Shown piece after piece: positions 6,461 through 14,902 of a stretch of 35,936 nt of DNA. The notes beneath the pieces are model-generated. The model was given only the letters and a program-made list of their open reading frames with translations. It was not told the origin of the DNA and made no database searches. Position 1 is the stretch's first letter; each line of letters starts with the position of its first letter. The stretch comes from Arthrobacter sp. Bi26 (GTDB lineage Bacteria > Actinomycetota > Actinomycetes > Actinomycetales > Micrococcaceae), in NCBI RefSeq assembly GCF_918697925.1, contig NZ_CAKKMF010000053.1, positions 1 through 35,936 of the forward strand, read 5' to 3'. The position numbers and the translations under genes are program-made.

Positions 6461-8082
6461 GCACCTCAACCACCGCAGGGCACCTGATTGTTGCCCAGCT
6501 CGAACGCGCCGGCATCCAACGCGTCTACGGAGTCCCCGGGGAGAGCTTCCTGGATGTGCTGGACGGCCTCCACGGATCCTCCATTGAAACCGTGGTGACC
6601 CGCCACGAAGGCGGCGCCGGGTTCATGGCCCTCGCCGAAGGCCGGCTCACGGAGCTTCCGGGCGTGGCCATGGTGACCCGTGGTCCCGGTGCCGCCAACG
6701 CCTTCATCGCCATCCACACCGCGCACCAGGACGCCACCCCGATGATCCTGTTCGTGGGCCTCATCCCGGTGGCGGACCGCGGGCGGGAGTCGTTCCAGGA
6801 ATTCGACATCAATGCCTGGTTCGGCAGTACCGCCAAGAAGGTCGTGACGCTCGACGACGCCGCCTCCGCCGCCCGCGTGGTGGACGACGCCATCTTCACG
6901 GCCCTCAGCGGCCGGCCGGGCCCCGTGGTGATCGGTCTGCCCGAAGACGTGCTGGTCCACGCCATCGAATCGGCCACAGTGGAGCCCCGCACCATCGCCC
7001 GGACCGAACCTGCAGCGGCGGACCTCGCCAGCCTCGAGACGCGGCTGGCCGCGTCCAAGAAGCCCCTCATCGTGGTGGGCGGCGAAGGCTGGAACCAGGC
7101 GTCCTCCGACGCGCTGGCCGGCTGGGCCTCCCGCCACGGCATCCCCGTGCTCGCGGATTTCCGCGCCTACGACGCCGTCCCGCACAGCAGCGACTCCTAC
7201 GCCGGCTACCTCGGCTACGCCCGCAGCGACGCCAACGCCCGCCGCCTCGATGAGGCCGATCTGCTGGTCTTCGTCGGCTGCGTCCGCGCTGACGTGCTCT
7301 CAGACGGCTACAAACGCGGACTGGATGCCGTCACGGTCGTCGTCCACCCCGGCGCCGATCTGCTGGGCCACTTCGGCCGGCTGGACCAACACATTCCGGC
7401 CCACGTCGCGTCCTTCGCCAACGCACTTGCCGGCACGGAATCCGCGGTGGAACCCGCGGCCGGCTGGCTGGCCGGTGCCCGTGCGGACTACGAGAAGTTC
7501 TCCACCGCGCAGCCGGACGGCGGCACCGGTGTTGACCTCGCCGTCGTGATGGAAATCCTCAAGCAGGAAATGGACGACGACGCCGTCATCACCTACGGCG
7601 CCGGGAACCACTCGTTGTGGCCGGCCCGCTATCTGAAGCACAATACGGCGAACTCGCTCGCCGCGCCCCGCAACGGTGCCATGGGCATGGGGATCCCGGC
7701 GGCGGTGGCTGCCTCCCTGGCCTACCCGGGACGGCAAGTGATCTCCGTGGCCGGCGACGGCTGTTTCATGATGAACGGCCAGGAAATGGCCACCGCCATG
7801 GGCCACGGCGGGAAGTTCATCGCCCTCGTGGTGGACAACGGCATCTTTGCCACGATCCGCGAACACCAGGAAGGCCACTACCCGGGCCGCCCCTCGGGCA
7901 CCCACATGACCAACCCGGACTTCGCCGCGCTGGCCCGGTCCTACGGCGGCTACGGAGAACGCGTGGAGAAGGCAGAGGACTTCGGCGCCGCCTTCCGCCG
8001 CGCCGTCGAATCCGGGCTTCCCGCCGTCCTGCACCTCCCGCAGGACCCCACCACCCGCTCACCCAAAACTGCCAGCAACTGA
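6457..8082 (+). CDS. ThDP-dependent enzyme (acetolactate synthase/decarboxylase-like)
   Basis: The 541-residue three-domain ThDP enzyme has its N-terminal Pyr domain with YGVPGESFLDVLDG and catalytic Glu51 in RHEGGAGFMALAEGR. A central Rossmann-like domain is followed by the C-terminal PP domain. The ThDP motif runs from GDG (433-435) to Asn461 in VVDNG. The TTG start at 6457 overlaps the transporter's TGA (TTGA) with AAAAGGG 9 bases upstream; no ATG fits. Annotators would call it 'acetolactate synthase'. However, the context (isolated large subunit, next to an aldehyde dehydrogenase, no ilvN) points to a catabolic 2-oxo-acid decarboxylase or carboligase feeding the ALDH. Glyoxylate carboligase is unlikely because that enzyme lacks the Glu seen here. 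Confidence 0.85.
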   Translation: MSTSTTAGHLIVAQLERAGIQRVYGVPGESFLDVLDGLHGSSIETVVTRHEGGAGFMALAEGRLTELPGVAMVTRGPGAANAFIAIHTAHQDATPMILFVGLIPVADRGRESFQEFDINAWFGSTAKKVVTLDDAASAARVVDDAIFTALSGRPGPVVIGLPEDVLVHAIESATVEPRTIARTEPAAADLASLETRLAASKKPLIVVGGEGWNQASSDALAGWASRHGIPVLADFRAYDAVPHSSDSYAGYLGYARSDANARRLDEADLLVFVGCVRADVLSDGYKRGLDAVTVVVHPGADLLGHFGRLDQHIPAHVASFANALAGTESAVEPAAGWLAGARADYEKFSTAQPDGGTGVDLAVVMEILKQEMDDDAVITYGAGNHSLWPARYLKHNTANSLAAPRNGAMGMGIPAAVAASLAYPGRQVISVAGDGCFMMNGQEMATAMGHGGKFIALVVDNGIFATIREHQEGHYPGRPSGTHMTNPDFAALARSYGGYGERVEKAEDFGAAFRRAVESGLPAVLHLPQDPTTRSPKTASN

Positions 8083-8094
8083 CCGGAGCCTGCA

Positions 8095-9522
8095 ATGATC
8101 ACCCTGCACAACATCATCGACGGTGAGATCGTCCAAGGCAGTGCCGCAGACGGCTCAGCCGCGGCCACCCTCCCGTTTTTCGACCCCGCCACCGGAGTCC
8201 AGCTCGGCACCGCCCCGGACAGCGACGACGCCACCGTGGACCGCGCTTTCCAGGCCGCCCACACCGCTTTCCAGAGCTACAAGCGGACCACCCCGGCCGA
8301 ACGCCAGGCCATGATGCTCAAACTCGCTGACCTCATCGAGGCCAACGTCGACAGGCTCCTCGACGCTGAAGTGGCCTGCACCGGCAAGCCCCGTCAGGTC
8401 ACCCGCGAGATCGAGATCCTCCGCGGCGCCGACCAGCTGCGCTTCTTTGCCGGCGCCTGCCGCGTAGTGTCCGGGACCGCGCAGACCGAATACGTCCGCG
8501 GCTTTTCCTCCACCGTCCGTCGGGAACCCCTCGGCGTGGTCGCCCAGATCACCCCGTGGAACTACCCGTTCATGATGGCCATCTGGAAGATCGGACCGGC
8601 GCTCGCCGCCGGCAACACGCTAGTCCTGAAACCGGCGGACACCACACCCTGGTCCACCCTGGTCCTGGGCGAGCTGGCGCAGGAGGCTTACCCGGCCGGC
8701 GTCGTGAACGTCATCTGCGGCGGCCGGGGGACCGGTGCCGCCATGGTGGATCACGAGATCCCGGAAATGGTGTCCATCACCGGCTCCACCCGGGCCGGGG
8801 CACAGGTGATGTCCGCGGCGTCGAAGACCCTCAAGGACGTCCACCTCGAACTCGGCGGCAAAGCGCCCGCGATCGTCTTCGTCGACACCGACATTGACCT
8901 GGCGGCCAAGGAGATCGCGCTCGGTGCGTTCTTCAACGCCGGGCAGGACTGCACCGCCGTGACCCGTGTGCTCGTGGAGGAATCCATCCACCAGGAGTTC
9001 GGCTCCGCGCTCGCCGCGGCGGCCGCGGCGCTGCAGGTCGGCGGCGACGCCGCGGACCTGGGTCCGCTGAACAGCGCCGCGCAGCTGGACCGGGTGGAGG
9101 GCTTCATGTCCCGGCTGCCCGCGAACGCCAGGGTCCTGGCCGGGGGCAAGCGGACGGGCGCCGGCTTCCACTTCGAGCCCACCGTGATCGACGGAGTGTT
9201 CCAGGCCGACGAGGTGGTCTGCGAGGAAATCTTCGGACCCGTGGTCACCATCCAGCCCTTCCGGGACGAGTCCGAGGCCGTGGAGCTCGCCAACGGCACG
9301 AAGTACGCGCTGGCCTCCAGCGTCTGGTCGAACAACCACGGCGTCGTCACCCGGGTATCCAACGAGCTGGACTTCGGCGCCGTATGGATCAACTGCCACC
9401 AGGTGATTCCGGCCGAGGCCCCGCACGGCGGGTTCAAGCACTCCGGCACCGGCAAGGACCTCTCCGTCTTTGGCCTGGAGGATTACACCCGCATCAAGTC
9501 AGTCACCACGTCCCACCGCTAA
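8095..9522 (+). CDS. Aldehyde dehydrogenase, aminobutyraldehyde-dehydrogenase-like
   Basis: The 475-residue NAD(P)-dependent ALDH has catalytic Cys286 in FFNAGQDCTAVTR, general base Glu252 in LELGGKAP, and oxyanion Asn155 in ITPWNYPF. The NAGQDCTA and ELGGKAP contexts are those of the gamma-aminobutyraldehyde dehydrogenase (PatD/YdcW) group, which oxidises C4 amino aldehydes from putrescine. Betaine-aldehyde or other aminoaldehyde use is also possible. It starts 12 bases after the ThDP gene, so the two are co-transcribed. The pair reads as a decarboxylase or lyase making an aldehyde and a dehydrogenase oxidising it. Subfamily assignment is by motif only. Confidence 0.88.
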   Translation: MITLHNIIDGEIVQGSAADGSAAATLPFFDPATGVQLGTAPDSDDATVDRAFQAAHTAFQSYKRTTPAERQAMMLKLADLIEANVDRLLDAEVACTGKPRQVTREIEILRGADQLRFFAGACRVVSGTAQTEYVRGFSSTVRREPLGVVAQITPWNYPFMMAIWKIGPALAAGNTLVLKPADTTPWSTLVLGELAQEAYPAGVVNVICGGRGTGAAMVDHEIPEMVSITGSTRAGAQVMSAASKTLKDVHLELGGKAPAIVFVDTDIDLAAKEIALGAFFNAGQDCTAVTRVLVEESIHQEFGSALAAAAAALQVGGDAADLGPLNSAAQLDRVEGFMSRLPANARVLAGGKRTGAGFHFEPTVIDGVFQADEVVCEEIFGPVVTIQPFRDESEAVELANGTKYALASSVWSNNHGVVTRVSNELDFGAVWINCHQVIPAEAPHGGFKHSGTGKDLSVFGLEDYTRIKSVTTSHR

Positions 9523-9544
9523 AAGAACCACGCTAGGTAATCCC

Positions 9545-11296
9545 ATGAAACTCGACCTGCTGCTGCGCAACGCGGACATCCTCACCATGGATAACCGCCG
9601 CCCGCAGGCCACCTCGCTGGGGGTCTGGCAGGGCCGGATTGTGGGCCTCGACGGTGACCTGGACTCGATGGAGGCCGCCGAGGTCCTGGACCTCGGCGGC
9701 GCCACCGTGACTCCCGGCTTCATCGACGCCCACTGCCACACCACCTGGTTCGGGCTGGGCCTGGGCGAGCTGGACGTCTCCGCCGCGCGCGGACTGCACC
9801 AGCTCTACGCCCTGCTGGAGGCCGGTATGGCGGCAGACAGCGCCGCAGGGCCCGGGGCAGAGCACGGGTCCAGCCCGGCGTCGGGCTGGCTGCTGGCCAC
9901 CGGCTTCAGCCAGCAGCAGCACGGCGGCGAGTTCCCGGACATCGCCGTCCTGGACCGGATCACGGGAAACCGGCCCCTGTTGATGCGGCACAACTCCGGC
10001 CACATGGCCGTAGTCAACACCGCCGCGCTCCGGCTGGCCGGCGCCGAACCGGCGTCGTTTCCGGACCCCGACGGCGGCGTGATTGTCCGCGACGGCGCCG
10101 GCCGTCCCACGGGGCTGGTTCAGGAAACCGCGCAGCAGCTGATCCAGCAGCTGATCCTGCCGTACTCGTCCGAGGCGATCGAAGCCGCACTGGACCGGGC
10201 CACCAGCCACTACGCCGCGGAGGGCATCACGAGCTTCACCGAGGCCGGGATCGGCGGCGGCTGGATCGGCCACAGCCCCGTGGAGCTGGCTGCCTACCAG
10301 CGGGCGGCGGCCGGAGGCAGACTCCACGCGCGGGCACAGCTGATGCCGGTCCTTGATGTGCTCCACCCGCTCGGCGGACAGGACCCGCAGGACCCGGCAC
10401 CTGCCGGTCTGGACCTGGGCATCGCCAGCGGATTCGGCGGCGACTTCCTGTCCCTGGGCCCGGCGAAGGTGTTCCTGGACGGTTCGCTGCTCGGCGAAAC
10501 GGCCGCGGTCAGCCAGGACTACTGCAGCCACGGCGGGACGGACAACACCGGCAACACCGGCTACTTCCAGGCGGAACCGGAGGCGCTCCGGGCAAAGATC
10601 GAGGCCGCCTACGCGGCGGGCTGGTCGATCGCGGCGCACGCGATCGGCGACAGCGCCGTTGACCTCGCGATCGAGATCATCACCGGCTGCGCCGCGAAAT
10701 ACGGCCCCCGGACCGTGCCCAACAGGATCGAACACGCCTCGATGACGCGGCCGGAACAGCTTCCACGGCTTGCCGCCGCCGACATCGCCGTCACCCCGCA
10801 GGCCAGCTTCTTTTTCGACGGCGGGGACGGTATGACGCTGTCCCTCGGGCCGGAACGGCTCGGCTGGGCCTACCGGGCCGCGTCGTTCCTTGCCGCGGGG
10901 GTGACTCTCGCCGGCAGCTCCGACCGCCCCGTGGCGGACGGCAACGTGCTCCGCGGCATGCAGGCCTTCGTGGACCGGCGCACCGCCTCGGGCGCCGTTT
11001 TCGGGAACCCGGACGAGCGGCTGAGCCCGCTCCAGGCCCTGGCGGCGTATACCACCGGAGCCGCAGCAGCCACCGGCACGTCCGGCATCAAAGGCTCACT
11101 GACCACCGGGAAGCTGGCCGACTTCACCGTCCTGTCCGGGTCCCCGCTCACCGCGGGCAGCATCGCCGAACTCCAGGTGCTGGCCACCGCCGTCGGGGGG
11201 ACGTTTACGTTCCGGACGCCCGGCCTCTCGTCCCCGGTTGCGGTCGATTCGGCCGCAACCGGTCCATTCTTCAACCCAGCTACCAACCGTTCATAG
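9545..11296 (+). CDS. Amidohydrolase family 3 protein (YtcJ-like metal-dependent hydrolase)
   Basis: The 583-residue protein of the amidohydrolase superfamily has the metal motif GFIDAHCHTTW (His63, His65) in the first barrel strand, RHNSGHMAVVN, AAHAIGDSAVDLAIE with a ligand His, RIEHASMTRPEQ, and the final-strand Asp in GSSDRPVAD. A C-terminal composite beta domain (LTTGKLADFTVLSG) is typical of family 3 (YtcJ, N-substituted formamide deformylase). ATG 9545 is preceded by TAGGTAA; the open frame extends upstream only into the ALDH gene. It is fourth in the operon, 22 bp after the ALDH. It likely hydrolyses an amide, formamide or cyclic ureide. Substrate not deducible. Confidence 0.87.
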   Translation: MKLDLLLRNADILTMDNRRPQATSLGVWQGRIVGLDGDLDSMEAAEVLDLGGATVTPGFIDAHCHTTWFGLGLGELDVSAARGLHQLYALLEAGMAADSAAGPGAEHGSSPASGWLLATGFSQQQHGGEFPDIAVLDRITGNRPLLMRHNSGHMAVVNTAALRLAGAEPASFPDPDGGVIVRDGAGRPTGLVQETAQQLIQQLILPYSSEAIEAALDRATSHYAAEGITSFTEAGIGGGWIGHSPVELAAYQRAAAGGRLHARAQLMPVLDVLHPLGGQDPQDPAPAGLDLGIASGFGGDFLSLGPAKVFLDGSLLGETAAVSQDYCSHGGTDNTGNTGYFQAEPEALRAKIEAAYAAGWSIAAHAIGDSAVDLAIEIITGCAAKYGPRTVPNRIEHASMTRPEQLPRLAAADIAVTPQASFFFDGGDGMTLSLGPERLGWAYRAASFLAAGVTLAGSSDRPVADGNVLRGMQAFVDRRTASGAVFGNPDERLSPLQALAAYTTGAAAATGTSGIKGSLTTGKLADFTVLSGSPLTAGSIAELQVLATAVGGTFTFRTPGLSSPVAVDSAATGPFFNPATNRS

Positions 11297-11305
11297 GGGA
11301 ACACC

Positions 11306-12568
11306 GTGACTACTCACACCATTTTCAGCACCCGCGACGCCGCGTTCGTGCGGGACTTCCACATCATGAGCGAATTCGGCGCGACCGAGAACGGCGGCGT
11401 GGACCGGCAGGCGGCCAGCGTGCCGGACGGCCAGCAGCGGCAGTGGCTCACGGGCCTGCTGGAGGCCAAGGGCTTCACCGTCCGGTTCGACCGGGCCGGC
11501 AACCAGTGGGGTCTGTACGAGGCCGTGCCGGGTGCGCCGTTCGTGGTGGTGGGCTCCCACATGGACTCCCAGCCGACGGCGGGACGCTACGACGGCGCGT
11601 ACGGCGTCCTTGCCGCAGCCCACGCGGCGTTCCGGCTCGTGGAGCAGTGGGCCGCGGCCGGGGCCGCCGGGCAGCCCCGGTTCAACATCGCGGTGGTCAA
11701 CTGGTTTAACGAGGAGGGCTCCCGCTTCAAGCCGTCCATGATGGGCTCCTCCGTCTACACCGGAAAGCTCGACCTCGAGACCGCGCTGGCCACCACGGAC
11801 GCGGCCGGAGTCTCGGTCCGCGAGGCGCTGGACGCGATCGGCTGCCGGGGCAGCTACGAGGGCCCCGAAGCCGCCTACTGCGCCGAGATCCACATTGAGC
11901 AGGGCCGGAGCATGGAGCGCGAAGGCATCACCATCGGCCTGGTGAACTCCAACTGGGCGGCCAACAAATACGAGTTCGTGGTCCATGGCGAGCAGGCCCA
12001 CACGGGCTCCACTGTGATTGCCGACCGGAAGGACGCGCTGCTGGGTGCCTCCATGATGGTGGTCGCCGCCCGGGAACTTGCCGACACCTTCCCCGGCGTG
12101 CTGCACACGTCCGTGGGGCAGCTGAACGTCTACCCCAACTCGCCCGTCGTGGTGCCGTCGCGGGTGAGCCTGCTGCTGGACCTGCGCAGCGCCGATGAAG
12201 CTGTCCTGGCCGAGGCGGACGCCTTGCTGGACGAGCGGATCGCCGGGATCGAGAGGCTGGCCAACGTCACGGTGGAGCGCAACCACGCCCACACCTGGCC
12301 CGTGACCCCCTACCAGCCAGAGGGCGTTGAACTCGCGGCCAAAGTGGCGGCCGACCTGGGTCTGGCGAACAAGCAGGTCATGACCCTGGCCGGGCATGAT
12401 TCGACCAACATGAAGGACCTCGTCCCGACGGTGATGCTGTTCGTGCCCAGCGTGGACGGGATCTCACACAACGAGCACGAATACACCACGGACGAGGACA
12501 TCGTGGCTGGCCTGACGATGCTCACCGAGGTAGTGAACCGGCTCTGCAACGGGGCGCTGGAGGACTGA
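11306..12568 (+). CDS. M20-family amidohydrolase (N-carbamoyl-amino-acid / allantoate hydrolase type)
   Basis: The 420-residue Zn-dependent M20 hydrolase of the hydantoinase/carbamoylase group (AllC, beta-ureidopropionase, L-carbamoylase) has its metal and catalytic residues in place. These are His85 and Asp87 in GSHMDSQPTAGRYDGAYGV with Asp96, the pair of Glu in NWFNEEGSRF, His in AEIHIEQG and His in GISHNEHEYT. The GTG start at 11306 has AGGGGA five bases upstream. It is the last gene of the operon, 9 bp after the amidohydrolase. Family members release CO2 and NH3 from a carbamoyl or ureido group, which supports a ureide, hydantoin or carbamoyl compound as pathway intermediate. The exact substrate is inference. 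Confidence 0.88.
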   Translation: MTTHTIFSTRDAAFVRDFHIMSEFGATENGGVDRQAASVPDGQQRQWLTGLLEAKGFTVRFDRAGNQWGLYEAVPGAPFVVVGSHMDSQPTAGRYDGAYGVLAAAHAAFRLVEQWAAAGAAGQPRFNIAVVNWFNEEGSRFKPSMMGSSVYTGKLDLETALATTDAAGVSVREALDAIGCRGSYEGPEAAYCAEIHIEQGRSMEREGITIGLVNSNWAANKYEFVVHGEQAHTGSTVIADRKDALLGASMMVVAARELADTFPGVLHTSVGQLNVYPNSPVVVPSRVSLLLDLRSADEAVLAEADALLDERIAGIERLANVTVERNHAHTWPVTPYQPEGVELAAKVAADLGLANKQVMTLAGHDSTNMKDLVPTVMLFVPSVDGISHNEHEYTTDEDIVAGLTMLTEVVNRLCNGALED

Positions 12569-12956
12569 CCGCGGGCCCGGCTGTACCTCCGAGGGAATCT
12601 CAATGATGTTGTCAATGGATTCCTGAGGCCTATGGCTAGGGGCCGAGGCACTTGGCGGTCGTCGTTCCGGGATATGGTCTGCGGGTTTTGCTGTTGCCCA
12701 TGGGCTGTTCCTTTCACGTGGGCGGGGAGGCACCTGTACCGGTGTCCCTTCTCCCCCACCAGCAGGGCGACTAAGAGAACGGCTCCCAGCGCCCGCGGCG
12801 GTTGGTACACACGATTTCGAAGAGCGCCCACTGACGGTCTAGCTCAGTCCCAGGCACCGTCCGGCGGTCTGCTCACGGGTCGGATTTGCGAGTAGATTGT
12901 TCACATCCGCTGAGGGCCCGCGTATCAGCGAAACGAGCACGTGGACAAGGATCCGG
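12569..12956. other. 388-bp gene-poor gap after the catabolic operon
   Basis: No convincing long gene is present. An inverted pair GGAATC...GATTCC flanks a TCAATGATGTTGTCAATG stretch just after the operon and could be a regulator site or terminator-like structure. On the minus strand, ATG 12701 with AAAGGA upstream opens a 21-codon frame (MGNSKTRRPYPGTTTAKCLG) to a TAG at 12636. I do not recognise it and give it low weight. TAGATT at 12893-12898 could be a -10 for the next gene. Confidence 0.4.
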
Positions 12957-13922
12957 ATGGGCCGGCCGTACCGCATTGACACTCACCAGCACATCGTTCC
13001 GCCTGGGTATGCGCGCTGGATGCTTGAAAAGGGCATCCGCCCCGGCGGCATTGGCCTGCCGTCGTGGTCCGAGCGCTCAGCGTTGAAGTTCATGGACAGG
13101 CACGACGTGCAGACCGGCATCTTGTCCCTGTCCACGCCCGGTGTGTACTTCGGGGACGCTGCGGAGGCACGGCGGCGGGCGCGGGAGATCAACGAATACA
13201 GTGCAGAGGTGGTCGCGGCCCGGCCTGAGCGGTTCGGGTTCTTCGCGACGCTCACGCTGCCGGACGTGCAAGGCGCCCTGGCGGAGGCCCAGTACGCCCT
13301 GGACACCCTGCTCGCGGACGGGATCGTATTGCTGGCCAACAACGCCGGCCGCTATCTGGGCGATCCTGGCTTTGAGCCTCTGCTGGAGTTCCTGCACCAC
13401 CGCCGGGCCGTAGTGTTCATCCACCCCGCTGAGCTGCCCGCTCCGGCGGTGCCGGGCATACCCGCCTTTGCCGCAGATTTCTTGCTCGACACCACCCGCA
13501 CCGCTATCAGCCTGATCCTGTCCGGTGCGATGGAAAAGTTCTCGGGAGTCAGGTTCATCCTGGCCCACGCGGGCGGCTTCGTGCCTTACATCGCCTACAG
13601 GATCCTGCTGACGATGCTCAACGATAAGGACCTGGCCCTCAGCGCGCTGGCGGCGCTGGGAGATAAGAAGCAGTCCATCTTGCGGCGGTTTTATTACGAC
13701 GTGGCCCTATCTGCCAGCCCGGCGGCCCTGCCCAGCCTGCTCGAGGTAGCTGACCCGGGCCGCATCACATACGGAACTGACTTCCCGTTCGCACCCTCTG
13801 CGGCGATCGATTTCCTGAATATGGAGTATGAGAATTATCCGCTGGACCCCTCCGTGCGCGCGGCGATAGACCGCGGCAATTCCGAGGCGCTTTTTCCCCG
13901 GCTGAGGCCTGAGCAGACTTAG
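12957..13922 (+). CDS. Amidohydrolase family 2 protein (ACMSD-like metal-dependent hydrolase/decarboxylase)
   Basis: The 321-residue TIM-barrel protein has the metal site DTHQHIVPP (His10, His12), a ligand His in VVFIHPAELP, FILAHAGGFVP and the terminal Asp in ITYGTDFPF. This pattern is that of the Amidohydrolase_2 family, which includes ACMSD, 6-methylsalicylate and gamma-resorcylate decarboxylases. ATG 12957 is preferred because AAGGA sits five bases upstream; an upstream in-frame TTG at 12897 would add an unconserved 20 residues. It stands alone, between a gene-poor gap and a decayed insertion sequence. Some stretches are more AT-rich than neighbouring genes, for example around 13680-13700 and 13820-13840. 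Possible acquired gene; substrate unknown. Confidence 0.82.
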   Translation: MGRPYRIDTHQHIVPPGYARWMLEKGIRPGGIGLPSWSERSALKFMDRHDVQTGILSLSTPGVYFGDAAEARRRAREINEYSAEVVAARPERFGFFATLTLPDVQGALAEAQYALDTLLADGIVLLANNAGRYLGDPGFEPLLEFLHHRRAVVFIHPAELPAPAVPGIPAFAADFLLDTTRTAISLILSGAMEKFSGVRFILAHAGGFVPYIAYRILLTMLNDKDLALSALAALGDKKQSILRRFYYDVALSASPAALPSLLEVADPGRITYGTDFPFAPSAAIDFLNMEYENYPLDPSVRAAIDRGNSEALFPRLRPEQT

Positions 13923-14195
13923 TTCTTATTGTGCGCGTTGCGCTCCCTGGCAGGCGGGGTTCCGGTGGAGATCTTCCTGTCTCTAGGGCTCGTCGCCGTT
14001 TTTCCCAGCGAGGACCTTTCCACCCGGTGCGTCGCTGCATGTTGGCTGGAAGGGTCTTGGCAGTCACACGTGGCGGGCAAGCTCACGGACAGGCGTGCTG
14101 TGAACCCGTCGGGTTCCTCATCGAAGGAGGTGGAGATGGAGCCGACGACGGTTCCGTCTTCGAGTGCGAGACGGGACCGGCGAAGGCCTGCCGTT
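13923..14195. other. Non-coding stretch between amidohydrolase and IS110 remnant
   Basis: No open frame here resembles a known protein. A strong AAGGAGGTGGAG ahead of ATG 14136 (plus) opens a 34-codon Arg/Ser-rich frame overlapping the IS remnant; it looks accidental. The stretch is probably IS flank or debris. Confidence 0.4.
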
Positions 14196-14634
14196 TCAGT
14201 GGGAGCGGCAGGCTGGTGCTGCTCCGTGAGGACGCTTTGATCCCATTCGCGCATGAAGAGATGCCGTGCGCGCGGAGTGTCGTCGTGCCCCGGAGAGGTA
14301 GAAGACGCGCAGGAGCCGCTGGTCGTAGCGGCGGGGCCGGTACCGGGCATGCTCAGCAGCACCTGGGGTGGACGATCCGGCCCGGGATGTAGAGGATGTT
14401 CTGGCCGTGGGCGACGAGGATGGCGATCAGGAGCGCCGGGCCGCCGTGGTTCAGGTCGGTCGCCCAGACGACCTCGTCGCCGTCGCCGAGTTTCAGGACG
14501 GAGGCGATGAGTTCCAGCAGGGCCGGTTCGTCGTTAGGGATTTTCTGCGAGAGCAGCCGGTTTCCGTCGGCGTCGATCACGACGCAGTGATGATGGGCTT
14601 TGCCGGCGTCAATGCCGGCCCATAGATGCACCAA
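14196..14634 (-). pseudogene. Decayed IS110-family transposase
   Basis: The N-terminal DEDD domain is recognisable: WAGIDAGKAHHHCVVIDADG, LLELIASVL, VVWATDLNHGGPALLIAILV, ILYIPGRIVH (14634 to about 14393). The domain then breaks and the frame stops at 14353. In a second frame follows VLLSMPGTGP, the start of the C-terminal Transposase_20 domain. In a third frame, 14330-14196, RYDQRLLRVFYLSG matches the conserved C-terminal block of IS110 transposases, followed by a faded KRAEGKRHTQA-like stretch to a stop. The middle, with the last two catalytic acids, and much of the C-terminal domain are deleted. Non-functional remnant. Confidence 0.75.
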
Positions 14635-14902
14635 AACAGCCTCCAGTCTGTCGGATGGGTGGAACCCGGCAGATAACCGCGCCGTCGTGTCCCTATCCGG
14701 CGATCATGTCGCGTCTCTCAATCAGCGGTCGGGTCATCGCGGGGCGGCGGGCGGCCAATCCTTCGAAGCCGTCACGACACCAATCGTCCGGCCACAGCAA
14801 CAAAGCCATACCCGCCTCCCCCGGGTAGCCACGACCCTACAACGGCCACGGAACCACCCGACAACACCATAAGGAACAGCCACAGGCGCACGGGAGGGAC
14901 CG
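14635..14902. other. Non-coding flank upstream of the IS110 remnant
   Basis: A 268-bp stretch between the remnant transposase start and the VOC gene stop. No coding signal, tRNA or clear inverted ends are visible. IS110 elements lack long terminal inverted repeats, so the element boundary cannot be placed by eye. Confidence 0.4.

Noticed and set aside
12636..12701. 21-residue minus-strand peptide with AAAGGA upstream
   Set aside because: Possible small gene but without any recognisable relative; too short to support on sequence alone, so only mentioned in the gap entry.
14136..14240. 34-codon plus-strand frame with a strong AAGGAGG-type site
   Set aside because: Overlaps the IS110 remnant and encodes an Arg/Ser-rich peptide with no recognisable relative.
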